64,000 nucleotides of DNA from Dicaeum eximium (taxonomy: Eukaryota; Chordata; Aves; Passeriformes; Dicaeidae), in contig VWZP01002200.1 in the NCBI GenBank assembly GCA_013396995.1, positions 918,166-982,165 on the forward strand, read 5' to 3'. The notes beneath the pieces are model-generated. The model made no database searches, was not told the DNA's origin, and was given only the letters and a program-made list of their open reading frames with translations. The first letter of the stretch is position 1, and every line of letters begins with the position of its first letter. Positions 13,480 through 26,400 of this stretch are shown piece by piece. Both the position numbers and the translations under genes were made by a program.

Positions 13480-13650
13480 AGTAATGTTATTTAACAGTGG
13501 AGCTAAAAGTTGTTTCCAAAGGGAGATTTAGCAAATTCATGCGATTCCCAAATTGAAGCCTGGAGAAAATCGTACGACTTGCTCGCTTAATTGACTTTCA
13601 GTACAATTTTATATTTCTCACTGCTGAAAAAGCATCATCTTCCTTTGAAA
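13480..13650. promoter_or_regulatory. Candidate conserved non-coding element
   Basis: AT-rich block holding CpG-bearing words (TTCATGCGATTCCC, AAAATCGTACGACTTGCTCGC) next to a homeodomain-type core (TTAATTGAC). Non-repetitive and non-coding. The suggestion rests on composition alone. Confidence 0.3.
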
Positions 13651-16600
13651 CCTAAAATATTTATGTGGGATTTCCTTTATTTCTTTCTTTTTTAATCAAA
13701 GCCTAAATTTTGCTCTGCTGTGCCAGTGTAAATCCAGGCATTCATTAACGCTCCCAGACTTGGCTGAGTGCAGTGGTTTGTATGTTAGTGAGCCTAGGTA
13801 CATCTGTACCTCCTGCAAACACTTTGCTGTGTACTTTGAGATCCTGAAACAAAGAGTGGGTTTTATCCTTGTAAGTCACCTGGGAAGGAGTTCCCCAGAT
13901 GTGGACATCAGCAATGGGGCACGGTGTTAGGCTGTGGCTGGGAAGGAAACATGGTCAGCAGTCTGTGTGCCCTGCTCTGAAGTGAAAAGAAACTTAATAG
14001 GATGGATGTGGTCCGACTCTAACACAAGCTGATCTTGGGGGCAGAGGGAAAGGCATGAAAAGGACCTGGTTCTTTCTGGTTTATGAGGCTTCAAGTAGCT
14101 GCAGTTTATCATAGGTACTAGGTTGAGAAATCTGGCGTTTGAGAAATGTCAGGTCAGAAGTTGTAGTTCCCATTACAAGAAAAAGGAGAAAAAGCCTCAT
14201 GAAACAGCTTCTCATTTGTCAGAGATGATCATGGGAAGAGTTGAATAAACAACCCCTGATTGCCAAACAAATGAAGTCTCCCACTTTTCTAGGGTGTAGT
14301 GAATAGCTGTCACACCACCCAAAATCTTGGCGCAGAGAGTCAGGGACTTAGCTAGTGCCAAATATTGTAAGCATTTGTGGAGGAGTGTACCTTGGCCAAG
14401 GGAGCCACCTCTTCGGATGGGAGCCAGGGTGCAGCCAGCTCTAGCACGAGTTTAGCCACAGCCCTGCCTTGATCAGCACGTTTCCAGCACAGGCAAACCC
14501 CTGGCACCCCAAATCCTTCCAGAATCTGGGAGACAGGGCCTGGAGAGACTTTCAGGGTCCTCTGGATGGTTTCATGCTGGGCAGCATGGCTTTGCTGCAC
14601 GGGCTGTGGACATGAGCAGGGCCCAGGCAGAGGTCAGGTGCCTTGCACATGCAGAGCACGGGCACCTCACCACCCTGCTGGACCCTGCCAGGGCTGGGTC
14701 CCACACCCTGGGCAGGTGTGCCCAGCCTCACCTCCTGGCTTGCCCGCAGAGCATGGATTAGAGCACAGACACCAGTAATTAGTGCCATGTGCACTGAAAA
14801 CATAAACAGGCCATTTCATCAGCGCCCAGCCCTTGCTGTGGTCAGATGCCTGGGAAGCCACTCGCTGGGATGTGTGGGCTCCTTCTCCCACGTTTTACAG
14901 CCTGTGGGCAGGAACAGCATTATTTTTTTGCTGGCTCCATTGCTCTCAGGGTTTGCCAGGGGTGGAGGACAGCCAAAAGAAGGTGCCACTTTATGGCTGC
15001 CCTGCTGTAGCGGGGCTGTGAACCTCCTTGGGGTACACAACAGACAGTGCATGCACGTGGACCTCCTTCAGCTATCAGCAACTAGCTAAGGAAGGGTTTT
15101 TTTTGTCTAACACTAACTGTCCTCCATTTAGAACAAGTGGAGCTAGAATTGGGTCTGGAAAAACCTGGATGTTGCCATTTGTGGGATAGGTACTGAGTCA
15201 AATGGGGCTTTTGCAGCCCTAAGGTGGAAGGACTGTTCCTTGTATCTTTAGCAGCCAAATAAGCACAACCCTCCCCTTCACTGCCTCTCTCAGTGGATTT
15301 TTCCTGAGATCCTACCATGCCCTGTAGGTAGGTTTGGACTTTTTGCTGCCCTGCACCTGAGTCATGAGAGCCATAGCCATTGGCTAGAGGTGTTGAGACA
15401 CTTAGCTGAATCTGGGATCCTAAAACACTGCAACAAAGCATGGTGAGAGGCAAGTAAGCCAGGGACTAGCTGCAGGTACCAGAGGCCGGGCAGGGGCCCT
15501 TTCAAGCAGCCACAGAGGTTCTGCACCAGGAACCAGAGACAGACAGGCACACAAATATAGTTCAGGACAGAGGAACAAGCCATCCCTTTGGCCAGCAAAG
15601 GGAGGTGAAAGCAAGACAGGATCTGGTTTCAAGGCAAGTCCCCTGCAACATCCTTCAAGATGTGAAGGCTGAGGAAGTACAATGAGTTGGACATGGAAAA
15701 TACAATTGGGATGGACATTTCACCCCTGGGAATTTCCCTTGGGTGGTGGAAAAAAATGACACCACCATGCACAAAACGGAGCAAGCATCTGACTATTTAT
15801 ACTGCTGCCCAGGGCTGTTCCTGTGCCTGGAATGCCATTTCTGCTTTTTGCCCCTAATCCGTGTTTCTTGTCTCTCCAATTCAGCTGTGGTTCGACACAG
15901 TGCTGCTCCTGGTTTTGGAAAAGAAGAGATCCACGCCAGGCACAGCACTGGGGAGGCAAACAGCGACCTGGTGGCCACAGTTATCTGAGCACATCTGAGG
16001 TGCTTTTATTTTGGGCTGTGTGAGTGTCCTGACTCATCATAGTACCTTTTCACAGACAGGAGCATGAAAATCAGGAACTGCCTACTGAAACCCATTAGCA
16101 GGCAAGCAGAACAAGCTGTCCCATCTGCTGTTTATTTCTTTCAGCTTTTCCCAGAGGGAAACCTAACTATGGGATAACGGCTTCACAGCGCCGGACCCCC
16201 AGGCTCAGCTTGGAGCTGCCGGGATCAAAGCTCCCTGCAGAGCTCAGGAAAAGCCCCCAGGACCTTCCTAACAGAGCCTGCATGATGGTGGCCTGGGATG
16301 GACATCATTTTGTGCCTTCAAGGAAAGCCCAGGGCTGAAAAGCTTCCCCGCTTCCAGGTTATTTCACACAGGAGAAGCCCAAAGCATCACAGTTCCATGG
16401 CTATGCATATGTGCATTCCAGAAACAAAAGCTCTGCAGTCAGCCCTGACAAGCCAAAAGTGGGTCAGGTGGAAATGCGGGAGACCAGTGACTCATCTTGT
16501 GGTTGGCTGGGCAATTTGGGAGGAGAAAAAAGCAGCCGTCTCTAGGAAATGGAGCACGTTTCCATCCCTTTCTTTCCTCTGCCCCTAATCCTAACATCTC

Positions 16601-16772
16601 TTCCGTCAACAAAATGATAATGCTGTAGTCAGCCCTTAGTGCCAAAGAGCACTGTCCCTCAGAGGGAGCATCTATGGCCTAAATATGCCAGCAAGGCTGA
16701 ATGTCTGAGTTGAAGGGTTTGCCCCCTTTCCCCCTACCCCACACTTGAGTGAGAGGGGCATTCAATCGGTCT

Positions 16773-16787
16773 GGGTGGGTGGGTGGG
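16773..16787 (+). other. G-quadruplex motif (GGGT)3GGG
   Basis: Four G-triplets separated by single T residues, followed by another GGG at about 16793. Single-nucleotide loops fit the most stable class of parallel G-quadruplex. No gene context is evident. Confidence 0.7.
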
Positions 16788-17838
16788 TGTCTGGGCACAA
16801 ACAGATGCATCCTCACACCATCAGATGCTGGCCCAGAGGCTGCAGTGCCAAGGGAAGGTGGAAAGGGACCCCTGGCTGGTGCAGCTCCAGAGAACATCTC
16901 TGCTGATCCCAGGGAGGAAGCACACAGGGTGTCAAGGAGGGGCATGTCTTCCCTGACACCCTGACATCACCTCTGTGTGTGGAGCAGCAGGGGGGAGTGC
17001 ACACAAAGCCAGGAGATTACAGCTGCTTGTTAACAATATTTGCTCATTACATCGAGCAAGCAGCGGTCATTCATGAGCCCGGCCAGCCTTCCCTGCTGGG
17101 ACTTTGTGTCTCATGGCCAGCAGCCACAGCAGCTACACAGCTCCCTGCTGGTGCCTGCAGTCACGCCAGAAAACTTCCCACTGAGCAATGAACAATGCAG
17201 GATGGCACAGCTTCGGGGGGAGAAAGGGACAAAGAGGACATTTTGCCTGCCAGGGATTTCATACTAAGGAAGAAATGCTGTGGGGGGGGGAGCAGGTCTG
17301 CAGCCAGGAAGGAGCAATCTGTGCTTCTGTGATGTTCAAACGAGGATGGAGAGGGCGTGTGGCAGACAGGGCTGACCCTTGGCTGTGTGGTGGCAGGTTA
17401 AGAGCTGAGTCTGAGATGCTTTAGGCGGATGCCATGAGGAATTGGGCCCCCTCTGCTCCCTGCTCTCCGGCCCGGGGCCCCCTGCACCAGGGACAGCCTT
17501 CAGGGAAGGGGATGTGGCCACCACCCACTTCTTCCTTTCCAAGTGGGTAGGAAACAGCACGAATGCAAGACAAATTTCTCCTGTGTCAGGGAAAAGGAAA
17601 TGGACTAATGCAAAACCAATCCGTGCCGGCTAAGTGTGCCTTTGCTCCCCGTGCAACAGGTGATGCTTAGGAATGTGTGTGCCCCAAAACAGCACTAAGT
17701 TGGTAAGACTGGGGCAAAAAGTTGTGTCTACAACTAAAACTACTCGTTCATCCCAGTCGCCTTCCCCACAAGACCCTGACACAATGGGCACATGGATGTC
17801 AGTGCTTGCTGCATGCCCTAGCTGCACTTTGCTGGGGA

Positions 17839-17869
17839 GAAGGATGCTCTGCCCTCATGAGCATCCTTC
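17839..17869. repeat. Perfect 11-bp inverted repeat (hairpin) plus 11-bp tandem
   Basis: GAAGGATGCTC (17839-17849) and its exact complement GAGCATCCTTC (17859-17869) flank a 9-base loop. Immediately after, AAGCTCTTTCC is repeated twice in tandem. Function unknown; it may be chance. Confidence 0.7.
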
Positions 17870-19421
17870 CAAGCTCTTTCCAAGCTCTTTCCAGTCCCTA
17901 ATGCTTTGGCACAGCTGTTTTTCATCCAACAGGCTCAATCAAGGAAGTTCAGCAAAAAAGAATGAGTGGTATAAGAAATGTCCTGACTGACAGGACAGGG
18001 CAGCAAAGCTGATAGGGACATGTGGAACTCAGGGAGGAAAAGGTGCAAATTATCACAACAGATTTGATGAGAATTAGAAAGCTCAGCTTTGTCCTGAGAT
18101 CTTTGCAGATTTTTCCAAGCACACAGAAAGAGGGAGGCAAGCCCTCATGTAAGGAAGTAAAAGCATATCCCTGCTAATTTGCTCTCCAAATACAGGGAAG
18201 GGAAGCCAGGCAGGTTTTCCCTTGGCCCAGGAGGTCTGCAGGAGAGATGCCATTGTGGCCCTCAAAGCTTTTCTGCAAGGTAGTTCTGTGACCACATTTA
18301 CAGAAATTTTCCTTGCAGATAAAAGTGAGTTTTTATAAGGCCAAACAAATACAAGGGACAGCTCTGAAAGACCCTCATGTTGCAAATTGTCCTCTCCTCT
18401 TCTGGCTTACATGACACATCAGCTCAGAAGGAGTCTGGGTGGGACAGAAACCAAGACATGGTGCAAGGGGGCTGCATGGACTGCCATGAGTTGCAATTGC
18501 ACCTCTGGAGTTACATCAGCAGGAGACCCCAGGCACTATTCCTGATTAATGAGGTTCCCTTAATGTGATGGTAACCTTGTTGATGTCCTTGCTTCTGGGA
18601 AAATTGTCTCAGTTTCCCATCTGCAAAGCTTCCTGATGGCATCACTGGTGTTGACAGATGGGCCCCATCCCTCCCTCATAAAATATCCTATTTCCATTGG
18701 GATAGTCTCATGGCTACTTCTCTAAAAAAGTATCTGGCCATCTTTTATGGTAAAATTTGAAATTATAGTTTAGACGGACTTCTCCAAGCAGTGCATTCAG
18801 ACCTGGGCCAGGCCCACCAGCTGGGTGTTCCTCTATTTAGGAGAGTCCCAAGGATGCTCAGGAGATTGTAGGAGGCTGGAGCTGGAGCTGTGTGTCCCAG
18901 AAGGGGTGCCAGGTCCTTTCTCTGCATGAGGAAGCCTAGCAAATATTGGGAAGGAGGGGGCCATCCCAGGGGTCCCTGTGATTACAGACCACCCCTCTCC
19001 CCTTGCAGCAAAGCATGTGGGATCAACACTAGCCAAAGGAGGCTTCAGGTTTGTGGTATAGCAAGGTCAGTGTCTCCCTAGAAGTGTTCCACAGGTGGCA
19101 GAGTACTGGAGCTGGCAGCTGTGAGAGCCCTAGCCACCAGCTGGCCACACATTGCTGCATAACTCACTCTGGGGACTTTGTCTTGCATATCTTCCCCAGA
19201 GGATGCTCAGTGAAGGGCCAGCAGTTCCCCATTTTTTCCTTTGCTTCCTCTTTTGTGCACTTTGTCACCATTGCTCTGCCCTTTGGAGAGCCTGTGGGGC
19301 CACACTGTCTGCACCCCTTCCTTCTCCACACTTCATTTCCTATGTCAGTCTTTCCTCATGCCCATTACCATTACTCACCATACCCTCTCAGCCACTGAGC
19401 AATGCTCACACCAGGGATTCT

Positions 19422-19444
19422 GGAAGAGAGAGAGAGAGAGAGAG
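19422..19444. repeat. (GA)n microsatellite
   Basis: About ten GA dinucleotides in an otherwise unremarkable stretch. Confidence 0.9.
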
Positions 19445-22400
19445 GGGAAAACCCTTCATTTTTCAAAAGAAAATTTTTAAAACCCCAAAGAAACAGGGAA
19501 AGTTCACCCTGGGCAAAAAGCTGTACTGTAGCTTCTCCCTGCTAAAATGCAAGGGTAAAAAGAGATGTTGCTGGGAACCTCCTCTGTTCCAGAATCCTGC
19601 TGCCTTGCAGCACAAGAGGGATGTGATGGGAAGCTGGGAGAACCTGGTGCCATGGTGGCCACACTTGCCGTGCCTTTGGCTGGGGCAGCAGGTGGCTTTC
19701 ATCTGACATGGCTGAAATTGCTTTTCTTAGGAAGTTCGACTCCAGAGGAGGCAGATTATTCACAGCAGCCTCTGCTAGCTGCCAGCTGTCGTGGCAGAAC
19801 AGATGGCCTTGTCTCTGGAGCTGTGTACTGAAGGCTCTCAGCAGTGATGCTGAAAACAGGTGAGAACAATCCCCAGACCTCACATACCCATTTGTGTACG
19901 TTCCTGACTTGTCACACCCTTACATTTTGCCTCCTATGCAAAGCTTGCTAGAGCCAATCTTTTCATTCATCTTTGCCTTCAGAGGGGCTTGTTTGACCAC
20001 GTCTCCCTTTATTATCAGCCACTGGTGAGATGTGCTGGCAGCACAGACCAGCACAAATGTGCATGGGCTCCCATGTCAGGGGCCAAACTCTACAAAAAGA
20101 CAACCTCCTCTCTGCTAGTCTTGTTGCACCCCATGAGCTCACTGAGCTGAAGCTCAGAGCCCAGAATGACAGAGCTTGAATAACCTGGGGAGCCCTCACT
20201 GGCATAAATTGTTTTCATCCCCTGAGAAGAGTGTGGTGCTCTACACGGTCAGCCTCAAAGATGATCTCCTGACACAATTATGTGGCAAGTCTTGGTGGAG
20301 AAGAGCAGTCTACAAATGCTGAATTGAAACAGGTCAATGCATTCTTCATGTGACAAGGCGAGTTGCCCTGCAAAAAGAGCATTATTTTTCAATCTGTTGG
20401 GTAGAATTATGCTTTGATCTTATTAAGTAATTCAGTGCAATACTGTTATGTCCCCAAATAGGGTGGCAAGATGCCATTTCTCCTGCTCCCATAGCTGAGA
20501 GGAGATGGGTTTGAGATGACTGTCTCTTCCAAGACAGAGATGGAGAGGAGCAGTGAAACAAGGGGGTGGCAGGTTCAAAGCAAGCCCAAGGAAATGGCTA
20601 TGGCATAATGAAGCAGTGGAACTCCTCACTGCAGGATGCTGTGGATGCTGAGCATTTGCATGAGTTCAAAAAGCACCCAGGCCTATTCATGGAGGAAATG
20701 CCTATTAGGGGTTATTAGGGGCACAGATCCCAGTGCTGGCTCAGGAAGTCCCCCGGGCACATTGCACAGGATGGGAAGAGTTGCCTGGGAAGCACTGGCT
20801 CACTTGCCCAGGTTCATGCTGTTTCCAAATTGCCTGAAGCAGGTTAGCTGCCCTTGTAGCCAGGTCATTGATCCAGATGGACTTTTTACCTCTCTTTATT
20901 AAGGCTGGAGTATGAACATCCTTGGAGTGCTCCCCATGCTATTGGACTGGATGGGACATATACTATTGAGCACATAGCTTTACTGGTTTTGCTGTTCCTG
21001 CTGTTGTACTACTTACAGTCTTTACTGGGTTTTTTTCTGTATTTCTGCTGCTGGTGCTTGACAACACTCCTGGGGTGGCCTAAACCCTTTGAAAGGGCTG
21101 CTCAGAGAGTCACCAGGTCAGTGGTGGGCAGGTAGTCTGTCAGAGGGTTTCCTATTCTGCTGGGGTTTCCTTTTCCCTTTACTGAATGCATTGGGCAAAG
21201 CAGAGTGGAGAAAAAGTGAGCTTCTGGGAGAGATTTCAAGGGCATAAACGCTTGCCAGCAAGGCTGTGGCATGTGCCTATCTGTCTGCATGCCAACTGCT
21301 GCAGAAGTTGATTTCAGCCCTGGGAGCATATGTTTGGCAGCAGCCTTAGAGCCTGAGGTCTCTGCTGCTTCCCTCTGCCCCTGATGGAGCTACCAAGGCA
21401 AAGGCAGCAGGATCAGGCTTTTCTCAGATAAGGTTTGTTTTTTTTTTTAAGCAAGAGAGACCTCACACTGGCACATGAAACCACTGAGAAGCGAATTGAA
21501 GGAGGCTGGGACAGTTGTCCAGCCTCATTTCACGTTCCTCCAGAGGCACAGAGCATGGCCAAGAAAGGTCTCCCATCTGTTCCACCTCTCCAAGAAGGCC
21601 CAGCTTTAAGGTTCAGTGGGGACCCTGGGGCAAAGCCCATGAAGACCTTCACGGACACAATCATCTGACGTATTTTTGGGTGTGAGTCAATGCCTGATGC
21701 ACCAAGACAGGAGGTGAATCAGTCACAGGGCTCTGCTGGGGGTGTCTAGGAAAAAAAATCACGGCAGCTGCGGTCACTTCTGGCCCCCTGGGCCATCCAC
21801 ACTTGACCCTGTGGCTGCCTCATCTCTGGGAGGGGACAGCAGGACATGACAAGCCGGGGCCACGTGTCCCTGCCAGATTCGTGTGATCAGGTCGCAGCGG
21901 GAGCTGAGATCATCTGTAGAGCAGAGAAGGCAGATTTAACTGGAGGCACAAAGAAGGCCCAGAGGGATTTCAGACTTTCTCCTCTTGCCACAACCTATGT
22001 GGATGGCTGTGATACTCAGGTCTCTGGGGTCCATGGCTGCTGGCAAAGGGCCCGTGAGAGGGATGTGTGATTGTTGCTGTGCTGAGACAGCGCCCAAGGC
22101 AGAGCCCAGACTGGAGGCAATGGAGAAGGAAAAAGCCTGTCTTTAAACTTGAAGCTGATTTGGGGTTTTGTCTTGTCACAATTGTGATGATTGACTCTCT
22201 GTGCCTCGGGAGTAATTTCTGGGTAAAAATCTTCCCTTGATTTTTTTACATACAGTTGCCATTGTCTTGGTCCCAGGCAGGCATCAGGCCGTGCCAGCCA
22301 AGTTAGACACACAGAGCTAAGGCTGCACTGGCCTACGTGAGGCCACTTGGTTCTAACACCTCTGCTCGGCCACTTTTCACTGAGCAACACCAGTGTGAGG

Positions 22401-23417
22401 CACAGATACACAGGAATAGCACAAGTGTGTGCCAGAAGGAGTTCAGCCACACTTCTAGCCTCTGAACACTTCCAGCTCAGCAATCTCCCTGTGTTTAGTA
22501 ACCACCCATGTGCTTTGCTTCCAGGAATTTATCCTTTTACTTTTGATGCCCTGTAAACTCAGAGCATGCACAGGGCCTGCAGCAAGGTGTTTCCCTGGCT
22601 AACACCTCGTGCAAGCTGCTGCTCCTTATGTGGGTTTGACCTTGCCAGATGACACTTTTGGTTCCCATGTCCTGCCACCTGGGTGAACCCTCAGCATCTC
22701 CACGCCTCACAGCAGGGCACAGTCCTGCTGAAAGGGCATCTGAGGAGCCCAGCTCTCACCCAGCCCTCTGCTTGAGGGACAAGAGACCAGATTTGTCCCA
22801 GGAAAAGAGGCAGGTTTCCATTCCCCTGGTGCCTGCCACTTGGGCCTTGGGATCAGGAATGGGTACAAGGGAGCTGCCTGAAGCCAACTGCACCCTCTGT
22901 GCCTGTAAAAGAAGAAGTGTCAGACAAAAGTCATCCTTCCTTCAGTGTAACTTGGACGGGTGTCCCAGTTAATGCTGGCACAGAACAACCTGCATTTCCC
23001 CTGCTGTTTCAAAACTCATGCAGGTACCACTGCTACATTCATAAAAATTAGTGGGAGATTTGTCATTCATAGCCTGAGTGTATGAGTCTGACACTATGTA
23101 TAAATAGGTTATAGTCACACTTACATAACACTGCCTTATTTATGATCTTAAGCCCAAGGGAGAAATGTCTCTTCCCCAGCCCTTTCTTCCTAGCAAAAAA
23201 TGTCATTCAAAGCTCAGCTTCAATCCTATCACTGAGGCCGGATGCTTAACCAAACACTGGGAAATTCAAGCCAGGCATTTCTCTTTCAGCTTGCAAACAG
23301 TGATGTCCCCAAAGCAGGCACTGCTAGGATCTCTGTGCCTGTGATTAAATACTGCACCAGGGCTGGAGACTTTTCAGGAGTGATCCCTGGCTTCACAGCC
23401 ATGGGGGATATAATGTG

Positions 23418-23465
23418 TGTTAAAGGTAAAATGTCACAGGCTATGTTAAAGGTTAAAATGCCACA
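23418..23465. repeat. Imperfect 26-base tandem duplication
   Basis: TGTTAAAGGTAAAATGTCACA at 23418 recurs as TGTTAAAGGTTAAAATGCCACA at 23444, a two-copy imperfect tandem repeat. Confidence 0.7.
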
Positions 23466-26400
23466 TCCCTTTCTGGCTTCAATCTAGTTCTCAAAGGAGA
23501 TCCCTTACACTGCATTTGTCTTGCAGCAAACTGAGAAGAGGGGATCAACTTGCTTTCACAGATTCACTTCTCTGGCTCTGCTGCATCCCCAAATCCTGCA
23601 GCCAAAGATATAAGACTAATCCCCATGGCACTTAAAATTCTGGGATTAAGGGACCCATGTGCCTGTTTTATCCACCTCACATACATCTGCTTTATAATCC
23701 TTCATTGTAATAACATGACCACAGACCATGTGTGTCCTGACACCTGGAATGGGGAAAGCTTCAGGGTTTTTGTGGAAGGCAGGAGATGGAAGGGGATGGG
23801 CAGACGATGCTGATGGGGTCTGACAGCAGGCACAGCACCACATTTGTATAAAAAAATGACAAAATGTTAAGCATAGCCCATGCAGATTCTTATGTTAGGA
23901 AGAAGCTTCCCAGTGTGGGCCACCCTGGTGCACCAAGGCTGCAGAAACATTCAGCAATCACCCTGCATCCCACCCACCACCACCCAGTGTGAGCCGTGTG
24001 CTGGAAGATGCTGTGCTCAGGGGACAGCCAGGCTGGCTCTGCACCTGCCAGGACCCGAATCAGGGCTGGTCTCTGGGTCCTAGTGCTGTCCAGGGGTGAT
24101 ATTGAGGGGCAGGTCTGGCACACCTGTGGGAACACTGGGCTCCTAAGTCCTTCAGAGCAGGGTGCATCAGTTCTGTGTGCCCTTGCCCACCATCCAGTCC
24201 TCAGGAATGCCCCAGCAGTAAACCCCCAAACCCTGCAGCTGGTGTCCCCTCACACTTCCCACCAGACCAGGTGGGTCAAAAAGAAACAGCAGGAGTTTGG
24301 AAGGCTCCCTGTTTCTGCAGGCAGCATTTAGGCCTGCTGCAGAGCAACCCTCCCCGAGCAGAAGCCATTGATCTTCTTAAAATCTTGCTCCCATTCACTG
24401 ACCATGCTGGATCAGACCTCACGTTTCTCACCCAGAGTAACTGGAGCTGTGCTGACGTTTAAAAGCAGAGATTAGGCAGTAACAAAAAGCAGGGAATTGA
24501 GAGAGATAGAAAGAGGGGGGAGAAACCAAATCTGCAGCAGAAAATCTGCAGGCCACTTTGTATCCTGCTAATTTGAGTGGGTCCTGCCCTGATCTCATTT
24601 GCATGGGCATAAACCATTTGTAGCTATTGAGGTACATGGAGCACCCATCACTGTCTGGAGAAGTGCTCCTTTGCTCTCAGGAATAAAGGCTGCTTTTTCC
24701 ATCTTCCAATCTAAATCAGATCAGAGGCCCAGTAATTAGTCTCCTATCTAGTGATTTATAGCTCTATCTGATATTGCAGGGCAAAAGCAACAGATTATTT
24801 GTTCTTCTTGAGATAAAATCTGTAGGGTTGGAGTGGGGATTACACACTGAGGCCTCAGCAGCAAGCCAAGAAAGCAGCCCTGGTGAAGCTCCTGGCATTT
24901 TTCATGCAGAGAGCTTTGGGGCTTGAGGCAACAAGGATTGTGGCAGGGTTCAAGCAGCCTGGTGTGAAGGAGCAGGGATGGGATAGGGAAGCACTTCAGC
25001 CCAGCCTGGGACAAATCCCCTTCCTTGGCTCCCTTGCCTCTTGCTGCAAGCACGCAGAGTGTTGTTGAAAAGCCCTGAGAGATTGTCTGATGGAAACTGG
25101 TTGTGGATGAGCTGCTCTTGGGACTGCCCACCAAGAGCTGCATTTTCTCTGGATGCCTTGGAGGGCGGGGCGATGATCTGGGACATGCTTGCTGAAATAT
25201 GCTGTTGTGACCCTGGGCCTAAAATGACATGTGGGACAGTGTGAAGCTGAGCTGTGAGAAGGCAGTGCAGGAGGGATGCAGGTGGCTCTGAACAGCTACC
25301 TGCCCTCTGGTTCTGCCTTCGCTCCAGGGGTGTCCCATGCTAGGCAAGGCGCTGCCCTGGAGCCTAGGCTGCTCACATGCTTTTGCAGCTGAGGGGTTGG
25401 AAAGCACTGAAAATGAACATTTTCCCCTCCTCCACCTTCTCAGCCAACCTTGCATAATTTCCCCTTTAGCCTCCCTAGACAGGTTCATTACAATTCCCAC
25501 CCATTAATATGTAAATATGCCCTAGAGGAAAAGACAGCCGGAATTTATTAACATTAATCTTTTAACTCTTTCACTGCTGCACTTCCCTTTGTGGACAGGA
25601 GGGTGCATTCCCCAGCCTGGAAAGCTGTGAGGAAGGGAGCTTGCATGAAAGGAGGACTGTGAGGTGCTGCAAGAGGACAGAAGGGAGCCATGCCCCTGTG
25701 GCACTCCAGGAGGGACGGGTTTTGTCGGTAAGTGCGGACTTGCAAGTTGCTAAGGCCTTGATTCTGCCTTTCATTTCTGCCAAAGGCTTCCTGCACATGC
25801 CAGGGCAAACCACTCAACCCTTTGGCCAGCTGCTGGGAGCAGCCAGGGAAAGGTGGCAGCATCTTTACTCTCAACTTCTGTCACGTGCCAGGAGTAGTGA
25901 GGATGTCCCTCTGTGCTTTGTCCACCCACAGCTGCACTGGCTGACCAGGAGCATGGAGGGAATCAAGCTCTTGGGAAAACTCCAGCATAACAAAGTCCTG
26001 GCCAGTGTTCCTGCTCAGTGACACAGAGGCAGGCACATCTGTCAGGTAGCTGAGCCCTGCAGCGTGACACAGCACACCAGGACTCCATGAGGGCACACTG
26101 GGGGAGCCCAGAGGGCTCACAGAGCTCAGCAACTTCGAGCTGCCCACAGCAGCTATTGCCCACCCAGGGGAACTTGTGCTTCAGCATTTCTCTGGGCAGA
26201 AAAATCCTTTAGGTAGCCAAACAAATTGGTATTTATTGGCTGGCAAATTTACAGTCTGACTCTAATTTGGTTTTCACTGCCACAGTGAGATGAGGTGTAA
26301 ATTCCTTCTTCTTAATTCAAGGTACATATTGACATTTAATCATCCAAATATGTGCCTCCTTTGACAATTCATTTCCCTTCAGCCTCTTTCAACAATTGCC

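Larger units (their letters stand above)
13651..19421. other. Intergenic DNA, no gene seen
   Basis: No gene or recognised interspersed repeat. It contains a (GGGT)n G-quadruplex motif at 16773-16787 and a perfect 11-base-pair inverted repeat at 17839-17869, listed separately. Confidence 0.5.

Noticed and set aside
19152..19706. 184-codon frame on the + strand
   Set aside because: It contains a translated (GA)n microsatellite (RERERER) and no domain; overlaps other frames.
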